Origin: Sphingomonas sp.
GTDB lineage: Bacteria > Pseudomonadota > Alphaproteobacteria > Sphingomonadales > Sphingomonadaceae
Direction: 5' to 3'
Assembly: GCA_017418975.1 (NCBI GenBank)
Contig: JAFOMG010000011.1
Location: forward strand, 186,001 to 250,000
Length of the DNA stretch: 64,000 bases
In this document: positions 37,733-46,562 of the stretch, piece after piece
Layout of the letters: every line of letters starts with the position of its first letter
How positions within the stretch are numbered: position 1 is the stretch's first letter
Notes under the pieces: model-generated
Database searches by the model: none
Seen by the model: the letters and a program-made list of their open reading frames with translations, nothing else
Told to the model about the DNA's origin: nothing
Position numbers and translations under genes: made by a program

Positions 37733-38332
37733 ATGACCAAGCGACTGGCGCTCGCCGCCATGGCCCTGTCGATTCCGGCAATCTCGATACCGGTCCTGTC
37801 GATTCCGGCAATGGGCTCCGCCCCGCGCGCCGCGCAGGACGCGCCGCCGGCGGCGGAGCCCGAGATACTCAACAATGCCGATCCGGACAGTTTCCAGGTC
37901 TATGGCCTGCCGGGCGGGGCCAAACCGGCGTCGATCAAGGATGCCAAGGTCCAGTTCGGCAAGGCGATCCGCGTCGAGACGCCGGGGGGCGGCAATGCCT
38001 GGAGCGTCGGAGTCAACGCGCCGTTGCAGGCGGGCGTGCGGAAGGGCGACAAGCTGCTCATCGCCTTCTATGCCCGGGTGGAGAAGCCGGCCGAGGGCGC
38101 GACCACCGCGACGATCGCCTCGGCCCAGCTCCAGCTTGCCGCCGCGCCCTATACCAGGCTGTTCGGCGAGGGCGTCACGGTCGGGCCCGAATGGAAGCTC
38201 TACAAGGTCGTCGGCCATGCCGATCGCGACTATGCGAAGGGCGAGCTCGCCGCGGCGCTGCACATCAACACCGCCCGGCAGACGCTCGACATCGGCGCGA
38301 TGGCGGTGCTGGACTTCGGCCAGAAGCCCTGA
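37733..38332 (+). CDS. Secreted protein with CBM-like beta domain
   Basis: 199 residues. The signal region contains three tandem five-residue units (LSIPA, ISIPV, LSIPA) encoded by 15-base repeats at 37767-37811. The mature part (FGKAIRVETPGGGNAWSVGVNAPL, then KGDKLLIAFYARVEKP and LYKVVGHADRDYAKGELAAALHIN) resembles the carbohydrate-binding jelly-roll domain that precedes xylanase-type enzymes, but no catalytic domain is attached. GGGGAGG lies 9 bases upstream of the ATG. Role inferred at most as sugar or surface binding. Confidence 0.65.
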   Translation: MTKRLALAAMALSIPAISIPVLSIPAMGSAPRAAQDAPPAAEPEILNNADPDSFQVYGLPGGAKPASIKDAKVQFGKAIRVETPGGGNAWSVGVNAPLQAGVRKGDKLLIAFYARVEKPAEGATTATIASAQLQLAAAPYTRLFGEGVTVGPEWKLYKVVGHADRDYAKGELAAALHINTARQTLDIGAMAVLDFGQKP

Positions 38333-38399
38333 GCCGCGGTTGCGCCGCGGCCACGCATGGCCCAGTGCGTCCCGGCAATATATGCGGAGAGCGAAGCGC

Positions 38400-38612
38400 G
38401 TGGCTGACGAATCCATCAAGGGACCGGCTTCCTATTTCCCGTCCATCGAGAAGAAGTACGGGCGCCCGATCGGCGAATGGCAGGAACTGGTGCGCAAGGC
38501 GCTGCCCGCCAGGCACATGGAGCTGGTCGCCATGCTGAAGAACGAGCACGGCATGGGCCATGGGCATGCCAATGCCGTGGTCGCGCACGTGCTGGCGGCG
38601 GAAGGGCGCTAG
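38400..38612 (+). CDS. DUF4287-type small protein
   Basis: About 70 residues. The pattern IKGPASYFPSIEKKYGRPIGEWQELV, with LVAMLKNEHGMGHGHANAVVAHVL, is the DUF4287 domain (often with a partner DUF5655 domain, absent here). The start is GTG with GGAGAG 8 bases upstream; an in-frame ATG at 38382 would add six residues. Function unknown. Confidence 0.78.
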   Translation: MADESIKGPASYFPSIEKKYGRPIGEWQELVRKALPARHMELVAMLKNEHGMGHGHANAVVAHVLAAEGR

Positions 38613-38645
38613 GCTGCAGATCGTGACCGCTCCGCCGGGGACGGT

Positions 38646-39377
38646 CTAGGCCCGCACCACCGTGACCAGATAGTTCAGCGCCTCGCCGGTGCCGGTCACG
38701 AAGCCGCGCGCCGGCGAAAAGCCCAGGCCGGTGCGGTCGATCACCTTCAATCCCGTGGCGACCAGCAGTTCCTCCAGCTCCTCCGGGCGGAGGAACTTGC
38801 GCCAGTCATGCGTTCCCGGCGGGATCGCGCCGGTGCCCTCGGCCAGCGTGATCATCGCCAGGCGCGAGGCGAGCGTGCGGTTGGGAGTGGAGAGGATCAT
38901 CAGCCCGCCCTCGGCCAGCGCCCCCGCCAGCGCGGCGACGAAGGCGGCCGGATCGGTGACGTGCTCGATCACTTCCATCGAGGTGACGAGGTCGAAGGTC
39001 CGCCCCGGCAGATCCTCGATCCCGCCGGCGACATAGTCGATGGCCAGCCCGGCCGCCGCCGCATGTGCGCGGGCGGCGCCGATATTCTCGGGCGCGGCGT
39101 CGATGCCGGTGACTGTCGCGCCCAGCCGGGCGAGCGGCTCGGCGAGCAGGCCGGCGCCGCAGCCGACATCGATCGCGGTCTTGCCCGCCAGCGGCGTGAA
39201 GCGCGTGGAATCGCCGCCCCAATGCGCATCGACCGCGGCCCGGACATAGCCCAGCCGCGCCGGATTGAGCCGGTGCAGCATCGCCGAGGAGCCCTTCGGA
39301 TTCCACCAGTCCGCGGCCAGCTTGCCGAAATGCTCAGCTTCACGGGGGTCAATCGTAGCTTTGGTTGCGCTTGCCAT
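38646..39377 (-). CDS. ubiG: Ubiquinone O-methyltransferase UbiG
   Basis: 243 residues. EAEHFGKLAADWWNPKGSSAMLHRLNPARL is the UbiG-specific opening. SAM-binding motif I is DVGCGAGLLAEPLARLGATVTGID, followed by FDLVTSMEVIEHV and LILSTPNRT-like MILSTPNRTLAS. It catalyses both O-methylations in ubiquinone synthesis. Divergent from lysC with an 86-base spacer carrying a REP-type palindrome. Confidence 0.95.
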   Translation of the reverse strand: MASATKATIDPREAEHFGKLAADWWNPKGSSAMLHRLNPARLGYVRAAVDAHWGGDSTRFTPLAGKTAIDVGCGAGLLAEPLARLGATVTGIDAAPENIGAARAHAAAAGLAIDYVAGGIEDLPGRTFDLVTSMEVIEHVTDPAAFVAALAGALAEGGLMILSTPNRTLASRLAMITLAEGTGAIPPGTHDWRKFLRPEELEELLVATGLKVIDRTGLGFSPARGFVTGTGEALNYLVTVVRA

Positions 39378-39407
39378 GCGCCGCTCCTATCAGGGCGCCC
39401 CATTATC

Positions 39408-39431
39408 GTCATCCCCGCGCAGGCGGGGACC
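39408..39431. repeat. REP-type palindrome in the ubiG-lysC spacer
   Basis: GTCATCCCCGCGCAGGCGGG with its following bases forms a short palindrome (CCCCGC/GCGGGG) identical over at least 20 bases to the copy at 30508. It lies 33 bases before the lysC ATG, inside its expected leader. Confidence 0.6.
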
Positions 39432-39463
39432 TCAAGGCCCGCAAAGCAGACAGGCTCCTTTCC

Positions 39464-40744
39464 ATGGCGCGTATCGTGATGAAGTTCGGCGGCACCTCGA
39501 TGGCTGGCATCGAGCGCATCCGGAGCGTCGCTGCGCGGGTCAAACGCGAATGGGAAGCCGGCAATCAGGTCGCGGTGGTCGTCTCGGCCATGGCCGGCGA
39601 GACCGACCGGCTGGTCAATTTCTGCCGCGAGGCAAGCTCGCTCTACGATCCGCGCGAATATGACGTGGTCGTATCGAGCGGCGAGCAGATCACGTCGGGC
39701 CTGCTCGCGGTCGCGCTCCAGGCGATCGGCGTGCCCGCGCGTTCCTGGCTCGGCTCGCAGGTGGCGATCCACACCGACGCCGCCCATGCCAAGGCGCGCA
39801 TCCGGTCGATCGATTCCGCCGGGCTCGAAGCGGGCTGGTCGCGCGGCGAGGTCGCGGTGATTCCCGGCTTCCAGGGCATCGCCAATGACGGCAGCAACCG
39901 CGTCACCACGCTCGGCCGCGGCGGATCGGACACCTCGGCGGTGGCGGTGGCGGCGGCGGTCAAGGCCGATCGCTGCGACATCTATACCGATGTCGACGGT
40001 GTCTACACCACCGATCCGCGCATCGTCCCCCGGGCCCGCAAGCTCAGGAAGGTGACGTACGAAGAGATGCTGGAGCTCGCCAGCGTCGGGGCCAAGGTGC
40101 TCCAGACGCGCTCGGTGGGCCTGGCGATGAAGGAACAGGTCCGCGTCCAGGTGCTGTCGTCGTTCACCGGCGACGATGCCCCGATGGCGGACACGCTGCC
40201 CGGAACGATGATCGTGGGCGAAGAGGAGATTCAGGACGTGGAAAGCCAGCTCATCACCGGCATCGCGCACGACAAGAACGAAGCGAAGATCACGCTCACC
40301 GCGGTGCCCGACAAGCCCGGCGCGGTGGCGACGATCTTCAATCCGCTGGCCGAGGCCAACATCAACGTCGACATGATCATCCAGAACATCGCGCACCAGA
40401 GCACGGGTTCGGCGAGCGCGACCGACGTGACCTTCACCGTGCCGGCGGCCGATCTGGCGCGCTCGATCGAAGCGCTCAACCAGGCCAAGGGCTCGATCGG
40501 CTTCGCCGACCTGCTGCAGGACACGCGCGTCGCCAAGATCTCGGTGGTGGGCGTGGGCATGCGCAGCCATGCGGGCGTGGCGGCGACGATGTTCAAGACG
40601 CTCGGCGAGCGCGGGATCAACATCCAGGCGATCACCACTTCGGAAATCAAGGTCAGCGTCCTGATCAACGAGGACGAGACCGAGCTGGCGGTGCGCATCC
40701 TCCACACCGCCTATGGCCTCGACGCGACCGACGAAGCGGCCTGA
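39464..40744 (+). CDS. lysC: Aspartate kinase
   Basis: 426 residues. N-terminal kinase domain: IVMKFGGTSMAGIERI, VSSGEQITSGLLA, GRGGSDTSAVAVAAAVKADRCDIYTDVDGVYTTDPR. The C-terminal half carries two ACT domains (ITLTAVPDKPGAVATIFNPL and ISVVGVGMRSHAGVAATMFKTL), the usual lysine/threonine feedback site. It makes aspartyl phosphate for lysine, threonine and methionine. The ATG at 39464 (MARIVMKFGG) is the expected start. Confidence 0.96.
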   Translation: MARIVMKFGGTSMAGIERIRSVAARVKREWEAGNQVAVVVSAMAGETDRLVNFCREASSLYDPREYDVVVSSGEQITSGLLAVALQAIGVPARSWLGSQVAIHTDAAHAKARIRSIDSAGLEAGWSRGEVAVIPGFQGIANDGSNRVTTLGRGGSDTSAVAVAAAVKADRCDIYTDVDGVYTTDPRIVPRARKLRKVTYEEMLELASVGAKVLQTRSVGLAMKEQVRVQVLSSFTGDDAPMADTLPGTMIVGEEEIQDVESQLITGIAHDKNEAKITLTAVPDKPGAVATIFNPLAEANINVDMIIQNIAHQSTGSASATDVTFTVPAADLARSIEALNQAKGSIGFADLLQDTRVAKISVVGVGMRSHAGVAATMFKTLGERGINIQAITTSEIKVSVLINEDETELAVRILHTAYGLDATDEAA

Positions 40745-40847
40745 TCCGCTTTTCCGCCACGGCGGCAACATGTCGTAACATGGGGCGCGATGCTGCCATG
40801 TTTCGGTCGTGGTGCCGCCGCGGCGCAATGGTTGGGGCGAAGCCGTG

Positions 40848-41615
40848 ATGCGGTGGCCTTCCCGTCTCTTCGCCGATTCGGGACTGCTCCGCAGGCGGGG
40901 CGCCGCATTGCTGCTGGCGCTCGCCATCGAGCTGCTGCTGGTGCTGCTCCTGCTCTTCTTCGTGCCGCCGGTGCCGGGCCGCAAGGAGAGCGGGCGCACC
41001 ACCGTATTCGGGGTCGAGGCGTCGAAGGGCGAGGACAGTCCCGACAAGAAGCCGGCCGAGAAGCAGCAGCAGAAAAAGGCCGCGAAGGCGCAGCGTGCCG
41101 AGGCGCAGACCCAGCCGCCGCCGCCGGTGCCCGTGCCGGTCGAGACCCCGGTGCCGGTGGGGCCGCCGACCTTCCTCAAGCTCAGCCGCAACGATTATCA
41201 GCAGGGCGATATCGCCAGGATGCCGTCGCGCGGGCCGACGCGCAGCCAGGACAGCGAGGTCGCCGATAGCGGCGGTGCGCGGGCGGACGATAGTCCGATA
41301 GTCGGCACGGCCCCCAATGGCGAGCCGCTCTATGCGCCAGGCGGATGGGTCCGAAAGCCGACCAATGCCGAAATCGAGCCCTATCGGCCGCGCCGGGCCA
41401 AGAACGGTACTGGCACGATCGCGTGCCGCACGGCGCCACGAAACCGGCTTGTCGATTGCCAGATCCTTGGTGAGTCGCCTCGCGGATCGGGCTTCGGTTA
41501 CGCGGCGCAGCAGGCATCCTGGCAATTCCTGATGCGGCCGCCGCGCCTGGGCGGCAAGGAGCAGATCGGCGTTTGGGTGACCGTCACCGGCGAATATACG
41601 ACTACCGAGAAATGA
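40848..41615 (+). CDS. TonB-like periplasmic-spanning protein
   Basis: 255 residues. One N-terminal membrane helix (LLLALAIELLLVLLLLFFVPPVP) is followed by a charged, Lys/Gln-rich stretch (KKPAEKQQQKKAAKAQRAEAQ), a proline-rich spacer (PPPPVPVPVETPVPVGPP), and a C-terminal domain with CRTAPRNRLVDCQILGESPRGSGFGYAA, reminiscent of TonB/TolA-type C-terminal domains. No ExbB/ExbD genes are adjacent. The two C-terminal Cys may form a disulfide. The start at 40848 is chosen; an earlier frame start has no support. Confidence 0.65.
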   Translation: MRWPSRLFADSGLLRRRGAALLLALAIELLLVLLLLFFVPPVPGRKESGRTTVFGVEASKGEDSPDKKPAEKQQQKKAAKAQRAEAQTQPPPPVPVPVETPVPVGPPTFLKLSRNDYQQGDIARMPSRGPTRSQDSEVADSGGARADDSPIVGTAPNGEPLYAPGGWVRKPTNAEIEPYRPRRAKNGTGTIACRTAPRNRLVDCQILGESPRGSGFGYAAQQASWQFLMRPPRLGGKEQIGVWVTVTGEYTTTEK

Positions 41616-41659
41616 CACCGGGCTTGCGGGGAGCCGCCGGGCGCGGCTAGGCCCCTGCC

Positions 41660-42679
41660 ATGACGATCGGACAAGAGAGACTGGAGCGCCGGATGGCGCG
41701 GGGACGCGACTTTCTGGGCAGCGAGGTCGCGATCATGTGCGGCGCGATGTCATGGGTGAGCGAGCGCAACCTCGTCGCCGCAATGTCGAATGCCGGCGGC
41801 TTCGGCCTGATCGCCTGCGGCGCGATGACGCCCGAGCTGCTCGACGCGGAGATCGCCGGCACCAAGGCGCTCACCGCGAAGCCCTTCGGCGTCAACCTGA
41901 TCACCATGCACCCGCAGCTGTTTGACCTGATCGAGGTCTGCAACCGGCATGGCGTCGGTCATGTCGTCCTGGCTGGCGGGCTGCCGCCGGCGGGCTCGCT
42001 CGACGCGATCAAGGCCAATGGCGCGAAGCTGATCTGCTTCGCCCCGGCGCTCAGCCTCGCCAAGAAGCTGATCCGCTCGGGCGTCGACGCGCTGGTGGTG
42101 GAGGGCATGGAGGCCGGCGGCCATATCGGCCCGGTCTCGACCAGCGTGCTCGCGCAGGAGATCCTGCCCGAAGTGGCGGAGGCGGTGCCCGTGTTCGTCG
42201 CCGGCGGCATCGGCCGGGGCGAGGCGATCGCCGGCTATCTCGACATGGGCGCGGCCGGCGTCCAGCTCGGCACCCGCTTCGTCTGCGCGACCGAAAGCAT
42301 CGCGCATGCGAACTTCAAGAAGGCCTTCATCCGCGCCTCGGCGCGCGACGCCACCGCCAGCGTGCAGATCGATCCGCGCCTGCCGGTGATCCCGGTGCGC
42401 GCGCTCAAGAATGCCGGCGGCGAGCTGTTCACCGCCAAGCAGCGCGAAGTCGCCCAGCTGCTCGACGAGGGCAAGGTGGCAATGGCCGAGGCGCAGCTCC
42501 AGATCGAGCATTACTGGGCCGGGGCGCTGCGCCGCGCGGTGATCGACGGCGATGTCGAGCATGGCAGCGTGATGGCCGGCCAGTCGGTCGGCATGGTGAC
42601 GAAGGAAGAGCCGGTGGCGGACATCATCGCGACGCTGATGGCCGAAGCCGCCCATGCGCTGGAGAAGCGCGCGGCCTGA
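41660..42679 (+). CDS. Nitronate monooxygenase family FMN protein
   Basis: 339 residues. TIM-barrel FMN enzyme of the 2-nitropropane dioxygenase/enoyl reductase (FabK-like) family: IMCGAMSWVSERNLVAAMSNAGGFGLIACGAMTPE, VVEGMEAGGHIGPVSTSVL, FVAGGIGRGEAIAGYLDMGAAGVQLGTRFVC. Members oxidise nitronates or reduce enoyl thioesters; which applies here is not clear. It is 44 bases downstream of the TonB-like gene. Confidence 0.88.
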   Translation: MTIGQERLERRMARGRDFLGSEVAIMCGAMSWVSERNLVAAMSNAGGFGLIACGAMTPELLDAEIAGTKALTAKPFGVNLITMHPQLFDLIEVCNRHGVGHVVLAGGLPPAGSLDAIKANGAKLICFAPALSLAKKLIRSGVDALVVEGMEAGGHIGPVSTSVLAQEILPEVAEAVPVFVAGGIGRGEAIAGYLDMGAAGVQLGTRFVCATESIAHANFKKAFIRASARDATASVQIDPRLPVIPVRALKNAGGELFTAKQREVAQLLDEGKVAMAEAQLQIEHYWAGALRRAVIDGDVEHGSVMAGQSVGMVTKEEPVADIIATLMAEAAHALEKRAA

Positions 42680-42688
42680 GGCTTGCCA

Positions 42689-42715
42689 AGCGCCGGGCGG
42701 GGAACACCCGGCGCT
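42689..42715 (+). terminator. Hairpin after the nitronate monooxygenase gene
   Basis: Perfect 9-base arms AGCGCCGGG and CCCGGCGCT with a 9-base loop lie 9 bases past the stop. No T-tract follows, so intrinsic termination is uncertain. Confidence 0.4.
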
Positions 42716-42747
42716 GGTGCCAGGCCGAGGACTCATGTTGCTTCAAC

Positions 42748-42776
42748 CGTCACCCCGGCCCTGTGCCGGGGTGACG
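42748..42776. repeat. REP-type palindrome CGTCACCCCGG/CCGGGGTGACG
   Basis: An 11-base perfect inverted repeat with a 7-base centre (CCCTGTG) in the gap between two convergent genes. It belongs to the scattered GTCAxCCC palindrome family of this window and may also assist termination for the minus-strand gene. Confidence 0.6.
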
Positions 42777-42803
42777 AAGAAGGAACCGCTGAGTCCCCAA
42801 AAG

Positions 42804-43763
42804 CTAGCGAGGCTCCTTGTAGAGCTGGTACAGCTCCTTCACGCATTGCCAGGCGGAGATCGCCGCGACCACGATCACTGCGATCTCGAGGCTCTTGTCG
42901 AGACTCTGCTGGATCTTCGCGACCTTGGCCGCATCGGCGCCGGCAACGATCACGATCCGCTCCGCTGCATGCAACACCGCGGCGATGGCGAGCGTGCCGG
43001 CGGTGCTGGCGAGGATCAGGAGCGCGCGCAGCGGCTTCCAGGCCGGCCGCAGGAATCGGACCAGGCTCAGCAGGATCCGCGCCCAGACCAGGGCCACCAC
43101 CGGCCAGTAGAGCGTTGCCCAGATCGGCGCGGCGGTAATCGCCATCCCGTCGTCGTGCGGGAAGAAGGGGATGGTGAAGGCGCCCGCCCACCAGGCAAGA
43201 AAGCCGATGCCGAAGGCGATCTCGAACACCGGCTCCCAGCGCTTGCGCGGCGGCAGGTCGAGGCGGAGCTTGCCGAGGTCGGGCAGTTCCTCGGGCTTCC
43301 AGCGGGCGAGATAGGTGTCGAGCCAGCCGGCCTGCTCGATGGCCGCGAAGGCCAGGGTGATCAGCGCGCCGATGGTCAGCAGCGTGTTCGCGGCGTCGCC
43401 GAGCCCCTGGGACAGCGCCTGGAAGAAGGGCTCGCCGCTCACCGCGATCCGCCCGGCGGTCTTCACCGCCTCGATCACCGCGAAGAGCGCCAGCATGATC
43501 CGCAGCGCGAACCAGTAGAAGGGGAAGAGCTCCGCGCCGATCAGCACCTGCCGGTCGTGATAGCGGCCGGCGACGGTGAGCGGGTGGCCGAATTCCCTGA
43601 GGATCTGGCTCACCTCGCCCTTGTCGAGCGGGCGGCCGAGCGCTTCCTCGCGATCCTCGATGCGGGCGGCGATCAGGTCGGCCAGTTCGGCGATGATGTC
43701 GCCGGCCTTGGCCGAGGGCAGGTTCCAGCGCACCGCGCCGAGATAGCGTTCGATGAGGTCCAT
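42804..43763 (-). CDS. HAAS-domain membrane protein, PadR-linked
   Basis: 319 residues. The N-terminal cytoplasmic segment (MDLIERYLGAVRWNLPSAKAGDIIAELADLIAARIEDREEALGRPL) is the HAAS/DUF1700-type domain usually paired with PadR regulators. It is followed by about six membrane helices. The last helix ends with a short tail KELYQLYKEPR. Such PadR-HAAS pairs act as sensors or effectors in envelope stress; the exact role is unknown. Its ATG overlaps the PadR stop by one base (TGATG). Confidence 0.85.
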   Translation of the reverse strand: MDLIERYLGAVRWNLPSAKAGDIIAELADLIAARIEDREEALGRPLDKGEVSQILREFGHPLTVAGRYHDRQVLIGAELFPFYWFALRIMLALFAVIEAVKTAGRIAVSGEPFFQALSQGLGDAANTLLTIGALITLAFAAIEQAGWLDTYLARWKPEELPDLGKLRLDLPPRKRWEPVFEIAFGIGFLAWWAGAFTIPFFPHDDGMAITAAPIWATLYWPVVALVWARILLSLVRFLRPAWKPLRALLILASTAGTLAIAAVLHAAERIVIVAGADAAKVAKIQQSLDKSLEIAVIVVAAISAWQCVKELYQLYKEPR

Positions 43764-44104
43764 CACTTTTCTCCCTCGGTCAGGCGCAGGATCGATTCCG
43801 AGATCGCGTTCCATTCGGCGAGAAGCTGGCCGAGCACGTGCAGGCCGTCGGGCGTGAGGCGGTAGAAGCGCTTGTTGCGCCTCGCTTCCTCGCGCCATTC
43901 GCTGGTGAGCAGCCCCTGTGCCTCCAGCCGGCGGAGCAGCGGATAGAGCGCGCCTTCGTCGATCGGCAGCCCCGCTTCCTCCAGGCTGGTGCGCAGCGTG
44001 TAGCCATAGCGTTCCTCGCGCAGCGCGCCGAGCACCGCCAGCACCAGCGATCCGCGCCGCAGCTCGACGCGCAGTTTCTCGAACAGGTCTTCCTCGACCG
44101 GCAT
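43763..44104 (-). CDS. PadR-family transcriptional regulator
   Basis: 113 residues, small PadR type. Winged helix: LRRGSLVLAVLGALREERYGYTLRTSLEEAGLPIDEGALYPLLRRLEAQGLLTSEWREEARRNKRFYRLTPDG, then a dimerisation helix. The ATG at 44104 is chosen; an alternative at 44119 falls inside the dyad just upstream. It heads a two-gene operon with the HAAS protein and probably represses itself through the concentric palindrome at 44114-44160. Confidence 0.92.
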   Translation of the reverse strand: MPVEEDLFEKLRVELRRGSLVLAVLGALREERYGYTLRTSLEEAGLPIDEGALYPLLRRLEAQGLLTSEWREEARRNKRFYRLTPDGLHVLGQLLAEWNAISESILRLTEGEK

Positions 44105-44113
44105 CGTCCTGTG

Positions 44114-44160
44114 CCTCATATCGTGTATGACACACACTGTGTAGCATACAGTATATGAGG
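44114..44160. promoter_or_regulatory. PadR operator: 47-base concentric dyad
   Basis: Three nested inverted repeats share the centre 44137: CCTCATAT/ATATGAGG (44114-44121, 44153-44160), TGTATG/CATACA (44124-44129, 44145-44150), ACACA/TGTGT (44132-44136, 44138-44142). Of the 23 base pairs possible on each side, 19 or more match. It lies 9 bases upstream of the padR ATG, in the expected promoter region. Binding by the adjacent PadR is inferred. Confidence 0.7.
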
Positions 44161-44282
44161 CCGCAAGCTCCCCCCGGGATCGTTTCGCCGGCGTTCGCGA
44201 TTCGCGGCGGGCCGCCGGTGGCGGCGCACACTTGTTTCGCCTGCGCATGGCGCGCGCGATCACAATCTGTTAGCGCGCATCC

Positions 44283-46562
44283 ATGCCCGTTTCCGCAGCC
44301 GCCTCGGCCCGTGAGATACTGACGCGCCTCCACGACGTGATGGCGTCGCGCAACCCGGCGCAGTCGAAGCTCAATTCGGTGGTCAACATCATCGGCGAGG
44401 CGCTGTCGAGCGAGGTCTGCTCGATCTATCTGCTGCGCGAGGGGCTGCTCGAGCTGTTCGCGACGCGCGGCCTCGCGCAGGAGGCGGTGCACGTCACCAA
44501 GCTCGCGCTGGGCGAGGGCCTGGTCGGCACGATCGCCCAGAATGTCGAGACGCTGAACCTCGACGAAGCCGAGCTGCACCCCGCCTTCGCCTATCGCCCC
44601 GAAACGGGCGAAGAGGCGTTCCACAGCTTTGCCGGCGTGCCGATCATCCGGCGCGAGCGGGCCGTGGGGGTGCTCGCCGTGCAGCATGCCGAATCGCGCC
44701 GCTACGAGAGCGAGGAGATCGAGGCGCTGCAGACCGTGGCGATGGTGCTGTCCGAGCTGATCGCCAATGCCGATCTGATCGACCCGGCGAGCGGCGGCGG
44801 TTCCACCCGGCTCCAGTCGACCGCGCCCGAGCTCGGCCATGGCTTCAAGCTGGTCGACGGCATGGCCGCCGGCGTGGCGGTGTTCCACCAGCCGCGCATC
44901 GTGATCGAGCACACCGTCGCCGAGGATACTGAGGCGGAGCGCCACCGCGTCTATGCCGCGTTCGACAAGATGCGCGAGCAGATCGACCGCATGGCCAGCC
45001 AGGCGGAGTTCGGCGGCGGCGGCGAGCAGGACGAGATCCTCGCGACCTACAAGATGTTCGCCTATGACGAGGGCTGGTCGCGCCGGATCAACGAGGCGAT
45101 CGATTCGGGCCTCACCGCCGAGGCGGCGATCGAGCGCGTCCAGCAGCGCACCCGCCAGCGCATGCGCGAGATCGACGATCCGCTACTGCGCGACCGGATG
45201 CACGATCTGGAGGATCTCTCCAACCGGCTGCTCCGCATCGTCTCGGGCCAGCTCGGCACCGCGGCGCAGATGGGGCTGCGGCAGGATTCGATCCTGATCG
45301 CGCGCAATCTCGGCCCGGCGGAGCTGCTCGAATATGATCGCCGGCGCCTGAAGGGCGTGGTGCTGGAGGAAGGCTCGCTCACCGCGCACGTCACCATCGT
45401 CGCGCGCGCCATGGGCGTGCCGGTGCTGGGGCGGGTCCGCAACATCCGCCAGATGATCGCCGAGGGCGACATGCTGCTGCTCGACACGAGCGAGGAGAGC
45501 CTGTTCGTCCGCCCCACCCAGGCGATGCAGGAAGCGTTCGAGGCCAAGCTCGAGCTGAGCCAGAAGCGCCGCGCCGCGTTCGCGCAGATGCGCGGCGTCG
45601 CGCCGGTGACGACCGACGGCCACCGCGTGACGGTGATGGTCAATGCCGGCCTGCGCGACGACATGGCCGCGCTGGATCTTACCGGCGCCGACGGCATCGG
45701 CCTGTTCCGCACCGAGTTCCAGTTCCTCGTCTCGGCCACGCTGCCCCAGCGCGAGATGCAGCGCCGCCTCTACAAGGATGTGCTCGACGCGGCGGGGGAC
45801 CGCCCCGTTACCTTCCGCACCGTCGATATCGGCGGCGACAAGGCGTTGCCCTATCTCAACCATGACGAGGATGGCGAGGAAGAGAATCCCGCGATGGGCT
45901 GGCGGGCGCTGCGTCTCGCGCTCGATCGCGACGGGTTGATGAAGGCGCAGGCGCGCGCGCTGATCGAGGCCGGTGCCGGCCGCACGCTCAACATCATGTT
46001 CCCGATGGTCTCGGAGCCATGGGAGTTCGACGCGGCGCGCGAGCTGTTCGAGGCGCAGCGCACCTGGCTGGCCGCGCGCGGGCGCAAGATGCCGACCGAG
46101 ATCCGCTATGGCGCGATGCTCGAGGTGCCGGCGCTGGCGGAGGTGCTCGACCTGCTGCTGCCGCGGCTCGATTTCCTGTCGATCGGCACCAACGACCTCA
46201 CCCAGTTCCTCTTCGCCGCCGATCGCGCGCATCCCAAGCTGGCGTTGCGCTATGACTGGCTGAGCCCGTCGATCCTGCGATTCCTCAAGCGCGTGGCGGA
46301 CCAGTGCCGGGCGGGCGGCGTGCCGGTGGGCGTCTGCGGCGAGATGGGCGGGCGGCCCCTGGAGGCGCTGGCGCTGGTCGGGCTCGGCATCGATCGCCTG
46401 TCGATCACCCCCGCCGCAGTGGGGCCGATCAAGGCGATGGTCCGTTCGATCGATCGGGCCGCGCTGATGACGGCGATGGCCCGGATGCTGGCCGATCCGG
46501 GCAGCTCGCTGCGCGACCAGCTGGAGGCATGGGCGAGCGAACATTCCGTCGAACTGGCCTGA
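44283..46562 (+). CDS. ptsP: PEP-protein phosphotransferase EI-Ntr (PtsP)
   Basis: 759 residues. An N-terminal GAF domain (about residues 25-165) precedes a full Enzyme I: the phospho-acceptor His369 in SLTAHVTIVARAMGVPVLG, PEP-binding GLFRTEFQFL, and the C-terminal barrel with FLSIGTNDLTQFLFAADRAH and catalytic Cys in VGVCGEMGGRPLEAL. It starts the nitrogen phosphotransfer chain (EI-Ntr, NPr, EIIA-Ntr) that links nitrogen and carbon status. The GAF domain senses glutamine/2-oxoglutarate in studied cases. Its position next to the PadR gene is divergent. Confidence 0.95.
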   Translation: MPVSAAASAREILTRLHDVMASRNPAQSKLNSVVNIIGEALSSEVCSIYLLREGLLELFATRGLAQEAVHVTKLALGEGLVGTIAQNVETLNLDEAELHPAFAYRPETGEEAFHSFAGVPIIRRERAVGVLAVQHAESRRYESEEIEALQTVAMVLSELIANADLIDPASGGGSTRLQSTAPELGHGFKLVDGMAAGVAVFHQPRIVIEHTVAEDTEAERHRVYAAFDKMREQIDRMASQAEFGGGGEQDEILATYKMFAYDEGWSRRINEAIDSGLTAEAAIERVQQRTRQRMREIDDPLLRDRMHDLEDLSNRLLRIVSGQLGTAAQMGLRQDSILIARNLGPAELLEYDRRRLKGVVLEEGSLTAHVTIVARAMGVPVLGRVRNIRQMIAEGDMLLLDTSEESLFVRPTQAMQEAFEAKLELSQKRRAAFAQMRGVAPVTTDGHRVTVMVNAGLRDDMAALDLTGADGIGLFRTEFQFLVSATLPQREMQRRLYKDVLDAAGDRPVTFRTVDIGGDKALPYLNHDEDGEEENPAMGWRALRLALDRDGLMKAQARALIEAGAGRTLNIMFPMVSEPWEFDAARELFEAQRTWLAARGRKMPTEIRYGAMLEVPALAEVLDLLLPRLDFLSIGTNDLTQFLFAADRAHPKLALRYDWLSPSILRFLKRVADQCRAGGVPVGVCGEMGGRPLEALALVGLGIDRLSITPAAVGPIKAMVRSIDRAALMTAMARMLADPGSSLRDQLEAWASEHSVELA

